Positions 61,186 through 64,000 of a DNA stretch of 64,000 nucleotides are shown one piece after another. Every line of letters begins with the position of its first letter. Within the stretch, counting starts at the first letter, position 1. The position numbers were made by a program, and so were the translations under genes. The DNA comes from a virus: the IMG/VR virus record IMGVR_UViG_3300030117_007612, positions 124,001-188,000 of that record; one strand, written 5' to 3'. The notes beneath the pieces were generated by a model. It had not been told where the DNA came from. It did not search any database and saw nothing but the letters and a program-made list of their open reading frames with translations.

Positions 61186-61965
61186 TTGCGACGTATTATT
61201 GATTTCAAGAAACACTTACGTTTGTCAATAATTGCGGTATTCGCGATCATAATGTTTTCTATCTCCCTCTTTATACAAAGTAAACTTGAGAGAAGCTACT
61301 TTCCAAATATATCTTTTGGCGAACAATCACATGAAAACATTTCAAGCAACCTGCCCAATCGAGAAAGAAAAACAATCTTTAAGTCTAGAAATTCAACAGT
61401 TAAAATATTCTCTATGATTAGTTTTGATGCGCCACCGTTTTTCTCCCCGGCAATTGCTACCGGAACATATGTGACCTATAAAGACAAGCCCTACATCTTA
61501 ACAGCAGCGCATGTCGGTAACGATTGCGATACAATGATGTTTATTGCCGCCTCGGAGGAAACCGCGCCCTGTGCCGGGTTCGTTTATGTCGACCCGGATA
61601 TGGATGTTATGTTGATTCAGCTTGAAGATAAATTGCTTACAAAAATCCCCATCAAACTCAATCCTAATCTTAATTTATCAAAAGACTATTCTATCGGAGA
61701 GAGGGTTTATTATTCTGGGTACCCAAATGATTCAGCCCTACTAACAATCAAGGGCCACATATCAGGCTATGTTTATGATAAGTTTTTGCTTCAATCATAC
61801 GCATGGAATGGGGCATCGGGCTCTGGCATATTTAACTTGGATGGAGAACTGATAGGTGTTTTAAGCGCCATCCAGATTTCATATAGTGGCGACAATTACG
61901 GCCTTATCGATAGTATTGTTTATGTTGCACCTATTGCCGAGATTGACTTCACCTCTATCGAATAA
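61186..61965 (+). CDS. Membrane-anchored trypsin-like serine protease
   Basis: The 259-residue product starts at TTG 61186 with AAGGAGG 8 bases upstream. An N-terminal membrane helix (about residues 13-30) places the enzyme outside or on the membrane. The triad is visible: His109 in 'ILTAAHVG', Asp140 in 'DPDMDVMLIQL' and Ser211 in 'WNGASGSGIF'. No PDZ domain follows. It is a DegP/HtrA-like core of the S1 clan. Possible roles are cell-envelope or receptor processing; this is inference. Confidence 0.82.
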   Translation: MRRIIDFKKHLRLSIIAVFAIIMFSISLFIQSKLERSYFPNISFGEQSHENISSNLPNRERKTIFKSRNSTVKIFSMISFDAPPFFSPAIATGTYVTYKDKPYILTAAHVGNDCDTMMFIAASEETAPCAGFVYVDPDMDVMLIQLEDKLLTKIPIKLNPNLNLSKDYSIGERVYYSGYPNDSALLTIKGHISGYVYDKFLLQSYAWNGASGSGIFNLDGELIGVLSAIQISYSGDNYGLIDSIVYVAPIAEIDFTSIE

Positions 61966-61969
61966 TCAC

Positions 61970-61998
61970 TTGACAACCAATTAGACATTGGTTATACT
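61970..61998 (+). promoter_or_regulatory. Sigma-70 promoter with 7-bp inverted repeat in the spacer
   Basis: TTGACA (61970-61975), a 17-base spacer and TATACT (61993-61998). AACCAAT (61975-61981) and ATTGGTT (61987-61993) form a perfect inverted repeat filling the spacer and touching both boxes, an ideal place for a repressor to block polymerase. Confidence 0.85.
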
Positions 61999-62042
61999 AT
62001 ATACTTGGTAGGCTTTATGCTCTATCAAATGGAGAACAATAA

Positions 62043-62384
62043 ATGGAAAACAATGATCCAAAAACAACAGAGGAAGATTCGCCCGAAGCTGCCGAACTTA
62101 AACCAAAACCACCACCAAAATTGGCCCCGCGCGGCATTCGTACATTTACCGTGTGTCGCCAAAGCGACGAGACGGGTGTGTCCGGTGAGGGCGTGGTAAT
62201 CGAAGGAGTTGAATTGGCTTCAGGTCACTGTATCATTCACTGGCTATATCCACCACCGAGAGGAGGTATTGCAATTTTTGATTCTCTCGGTGATTTCCTG
62301 AAAGTTCACGTCCTCCCCCATCCCGATAATAAAACAATATTCACATTTGAAGATGGCGAGCAAATTACATATCCAACCAACTAA
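62043..62384 (+). CDS. Conserved small protein of unknown function
   Basis: The 113-residue product has an acidic, Pro-rich start, then 'TFTVCRQSDETGVSGEGVVI' and 'EGVELASGHCIIHWLYPP', a pattern I recall from small uncharacterised bacterial and phage proteins with an SH3-like barrel. The start follows GGAG. It has its own promoter with operator-like repeat, so it may be an early regulated gene. Confidence 0.6.
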   Translation: MENNDPKTTEEDSPEAAELKPKPPPKLAPRGIRTFTVCRQSDETGVSGEGVVIEGVELASGHCIIHWLYPPPRGGIAIFDSLGDFLKVHVLPHPDNKTIFTFEDGEQITYPTN

Positions 62385-62403
62385 TTACTACAGAGGTTAG
62401 AAT

Positions 62404-63333
62404 ATGAACGATGTCATATGGGATGATTTCTTAACAACAATTGATGAAATATCCAAATATCAAAAGAGGGTGAGAAAGGGACATAAAAAAAAGAAAGCCA
62501 TGTATGTATCTGGTGGTAAACAAAAAAATACCCCACCTTTTACAAAGCGAGCTAGCACAAGTAGATCTAAGAGCGCGCCCGGCGGTTTTGGGGCGCTTGA
62601 GGAAGTTGCGCCTGAAGACGTGACCGTCGACGGATTTGACACGCAGGACGAACTGGCGCCATCTCTGTGGGATAATAAAAAGCTACTCCCTGAAGTTAGG
62701 GAAAGGCTCTTACAGATAGCACAAGACTTTATTGATAGCCTTGAAATGGGAATAAATATAATCGATGTGAGACTAACTGGCTCATTAGCCAACTATAACT
62801 GGTCAAAATATTCTGATGTTGATTTACACATTGTTGTTGACTTTGCGACAATTGATGATAACACTGAAATCGTGAAGGGCTTCTTTGACGCTAAAAGAGT
62901 TAATTGGAACTACTCGCATGAGATTATGATTGATCAATATGAAGTTGAAATATATGTTGAAGATGATGATGAAGATCATATCTCAACCGGCATCTATTCG
63001 GTCACCAACGACAAGTGGACGATTGAGCCCGGCCCTAGCGAACAGATTTTTGAAATTGACGAGGGAAATGTTAAGAAAAAAGCAGCATCGATAATGACGC
63101 AGATCGAATTTGCCGAAGATGAGATGGAGGAAGATCCCAAAAAAGCATACGAAATGTCAGACCGACTGAAAGAGAAGATCAGAAACATGCGCGCTAGCGG
63201 ATTGAAAACTTCACAGGGTCAGTATTCAATAGAAAACGTAGCCTTCAAGGTTCTGAGACGCACAGACTACCTTCAGAGATTGTCTGATTTAAAAACAAAG
63301 TCGTACGATAAAATGATGTCGATGGAGCAATGA
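62404..63333 (+). CDS. Nucleotidyltransferase-fold protein
   Basis: This 309-residue protein has 'DVRLTGSLANYNWSKYSDVD' with Gly126-Ser127 and Asp138/Asp140, the GS...DxD active site of the Pol beta superfamily. A third acid probably lies in 'YEVEIYVED' near residue 180. The first 60 residues are very basic and Ser/Lys-rich. The C-terminal third is charged helix. The target could be a tRNA, protein or small nucleotide; neither the PAP/CCA extra domain nor a toxin partner is seen. A near-copy of the late motif (ACTACAGA) precedes the start. Confidence 0.7.
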   Translation: MNDVIWDDFLTTIDEISKYQKRVRKGHKKKKAMYVSGGKQKNTPPFTKRASTSRSKSAPGGFGALEEVAPEDVTVDGFDTQDELAPSLWDNKKLLPEVRERLLQIAQDFIDSLEMGINIIDVRLTGSLANYNWSKYSDVDLHIVVDFATIDDNTEIVKGFFDAKRVNWNYSHEIMIDQYEVEIYVEDDDEDHISTGIYSVTNDKWTIEPGPSEQIFEIDEGNVKKKAASIMTQIEFAEDEMEEDPKKAYEMSDRLKEKIRNMRASGLKTSQGQYSIENVAFKVLRRTDYLQRLSDLKTKSYDKMMSMEQ

Positions 63334-63557
63334 GCAAATTTGATCAATTTAAGTTGTTTTGCACGATTCAATTGCAAAATATCGATCAGCGCGAAATTCA
63401 ACTCCGCAGAGAACTCCAAGAACTAAACATCCAGAGGGAATATCTTGTTGAATTCTTACAAGACTTACAAAGCAATTTCAGCCCTAGCTCGTCAGAATTT
63501 AGTGAAAGCGAGATCCAATTATTCAGAACTTTGTTGATAAAAACAGAAATAGAATAA
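63330..63557 (+). CDS. Small coiled-coil protein
   Basis: This 75-residue protein is a long amphipathic helix, 'FCTIQLQNIDQREIQLRREL' then 'QELNIQREYLVEFLQDLQS', followed by a Ser-rich hinge and a short helix. It overlaps the previous gene as ATGA. Function is unknown. Confidence 0.6.
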   Translation: MSKFDQFKLFCTIQLQNIDQREIQLRRELQELNIQREYLVEFLQDLQSNFSPSSSEFSESEIQLFRTLLIKTEIE

Positions 63558-63564
63558 TTACTAT

Positions 63565-63804
63565 GTGTACCAAAAGCAACCAAAGGTCGGCGATTTAATC
63601 AGATGGATAGTCGAATACACATCTTTTTTGGCAGGTACGTGTAGTTCTAACGTAAAACCCTACAACCCTGTCTATGAGTATGGAATTGTTCTCGATATAT
63701 CATCTCAAGATCCCTGCTCTGTCATTGTCTCAATGTTAAGTTGTGGTCAACTGCATGTCCTCCATCAAATACAAGACGGTTTTGAAATTTTAAGCGAATC
63801 TTGA
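63565..63804 (+). CDS. Hypothetical small SH3-like protein
   Basis: This 79-residue reading frame starts at GTG 63565; an ATG two bases earlier runs into a stop. 'PKVGDLIRWIVEYTSF' and 'YEYGIVLDIS' resemble the small SH3-like proteins found elsewhere in the window. There is no clear ribosome site, so translation may be weak or coupled to the gene ending 7 bases upstream. Confidence 0.45.
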   Translation: MYQKQPKVGDLIRWIVEYTSFLAGTCSSNVKPYNPVYEYGIVLDISSQDPCSVIVSMLSCGQLHVLHQIQDGFEILSES

Positions 63805-63825
63805 GACTCTCTCTGCACTTTTTAC

Positions 63826-63854
63826 TTGACTTGTCTAGATTCCGGTGCTATATT
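63826..63854 (+). promoter_or_regulatory. Sigma-70 promoter for the tRNA genes
   Basis: TTGACT (63826-63831), a 17-base spacer and TATATT (63849-63854). Transcription should begin near 63861, almost at the first base of tRNA-Leu. Confidence 0.82.
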
Positions 63855-63862
63855 ATATGAAT

Positions 63863-63948
63863 GGCTGAATGGTGGAATTGGTATACACATCAGACTTAAA
63901 ATCTGACGCCCATGGGGCTTGCGGGTTCGAGTCCCGCTTCAGCTACCA
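63863..63948 (+). tRNA. tRNA-Leu (UAA anticodon)
   Basis: Acceptor GGCTGAA pairs with TTCAGCT (first pair G-U). The anticodon loop CTTAAAA on a perfect TCAGA/TCTGA stem gives anticodon TAA, reading UUA. A long variable arm follows, then the T arm with GGTTCGAGTCC. A genomic CCA closes the gene. Start G 63863, end A 63948, 86 bases with CCA. UUA is frequent in the AT-rich genes here. Confidence 0.95.
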
Positions 63949-63953
63949 TTTGC

Positions 63954-64000
63954 GGGTCAATAGCTCAATGGTAGAGCACCGGGCTTTTAACCCGTAGGCT
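63954..64000 (+). tRNA. tRNA-Lys (UUU anticodon), truncated by window end
   Basis: GGGTCAA acceptor arm, TA, D arm GCTC...GAGC and anticodon loop CTTTTAA (anticodon TTT) are visible. The stem CCGGG/CCCGT has one mismatched closing pair. The T arm and 3' end lie beyond the window. It is only 5 bases from tRNA-Leu, so the two are co-transcribed. Confidence 0.85.

Noticed and set aside
1-64000. Integrase, transposase, insertion sequence or attachment site
   Set aside because: No recombinase motif, terminal inverted repeat or target duplication was seen; the tRNA genes look intact as far as visible and show no flanking duplicate of their 3' ends.

Overview
This window looks like the interior of a large T4-like myovirus genome, probably from a marine or other environmental phage. 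All supportable protein genes lie on the + strand, are tightly packed and often overlap as ATGA. They include a gp22-like scaffold, gp23-like capsid protein, gp18-like sheath, gp19-like tube, gp26-like hub and gp53-like baseplate genes in T4-like order. The host cannot be named. Seven near-consensus sigma-70 promoters suggest a bacterium with ordinary housekeeping sigma recognition.

Bases 1-28500 are the virion module. It holds a repetitive fibre-like protein cut by the window start, scaffold, major capsid protein, an isolated capsid-proximal structural gene, neck and tail-completion candidates, two tandem tail sheath genes, tail tube, hub protein, tape measure protein, a tandem pair of related tail proteins, a gp53-like wedge protein and two large tail-region proteins. 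The gaps here carry rho-independent terminators and a recurrent ACTAYTTA motif (a possible late promoter element), but no consensus sigma-70 promoter.

Bases 28480-44400 are the replication, repair and nucleotide module. It holds a very compact family A DNA polymerase, a divergent FtsZ/tubulin-like protein, gp32-like SSB, RecA/UvsX, UV-damage endonuclease, a FEN-type exonuclease, a gp41/DnaB helicase, class II ribonucleotide reductase, a GroES/gp31-like co-chaperonin and a full DnaE-type Pol III alpha subunit. Two different DNA polymerases and a separate 5'-3' exonuclease in one phage is unusual.

Bases 44400-64000 are accessory: an adenine methyltransferase, a sulfotransferase, thioredoxin, an IMPDH/GMP reductase family enzyme, a sigma-region-4-like HTH protein, an acidic scaffold-like protein, a ClpP-like protease lacking its catalytic Asp, a YkuD-like candidate cell-wall enzyme, a full GroEL, glutaredoxin, a degenerate D12-methylase-like protein, a cupin, a eukaryote-type phosphomannomutase, a 1177-residue multidomain protein with PcfJ-like and ParB-like parts, a membrane-anchored serine protease, a nucleotidyltransferase-fold protein, and tRNA-Leu(UAA) followed by a truncated tRNA-Lys(UUU).

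The best candidates for something undescribed are: the FtsZ/tubulin-like protein without a recognisable GTP-binding signature; the sheath duplication, in which each copy is preceded by a homologous 34-35 residue ORF; the dead-looking D12 methylase and ClpP relatives; the terminator fused to a promoter that drives a nearly leaderless gene; and the candidate late-promoter motif. No gap between genes exceeds 300 bases.
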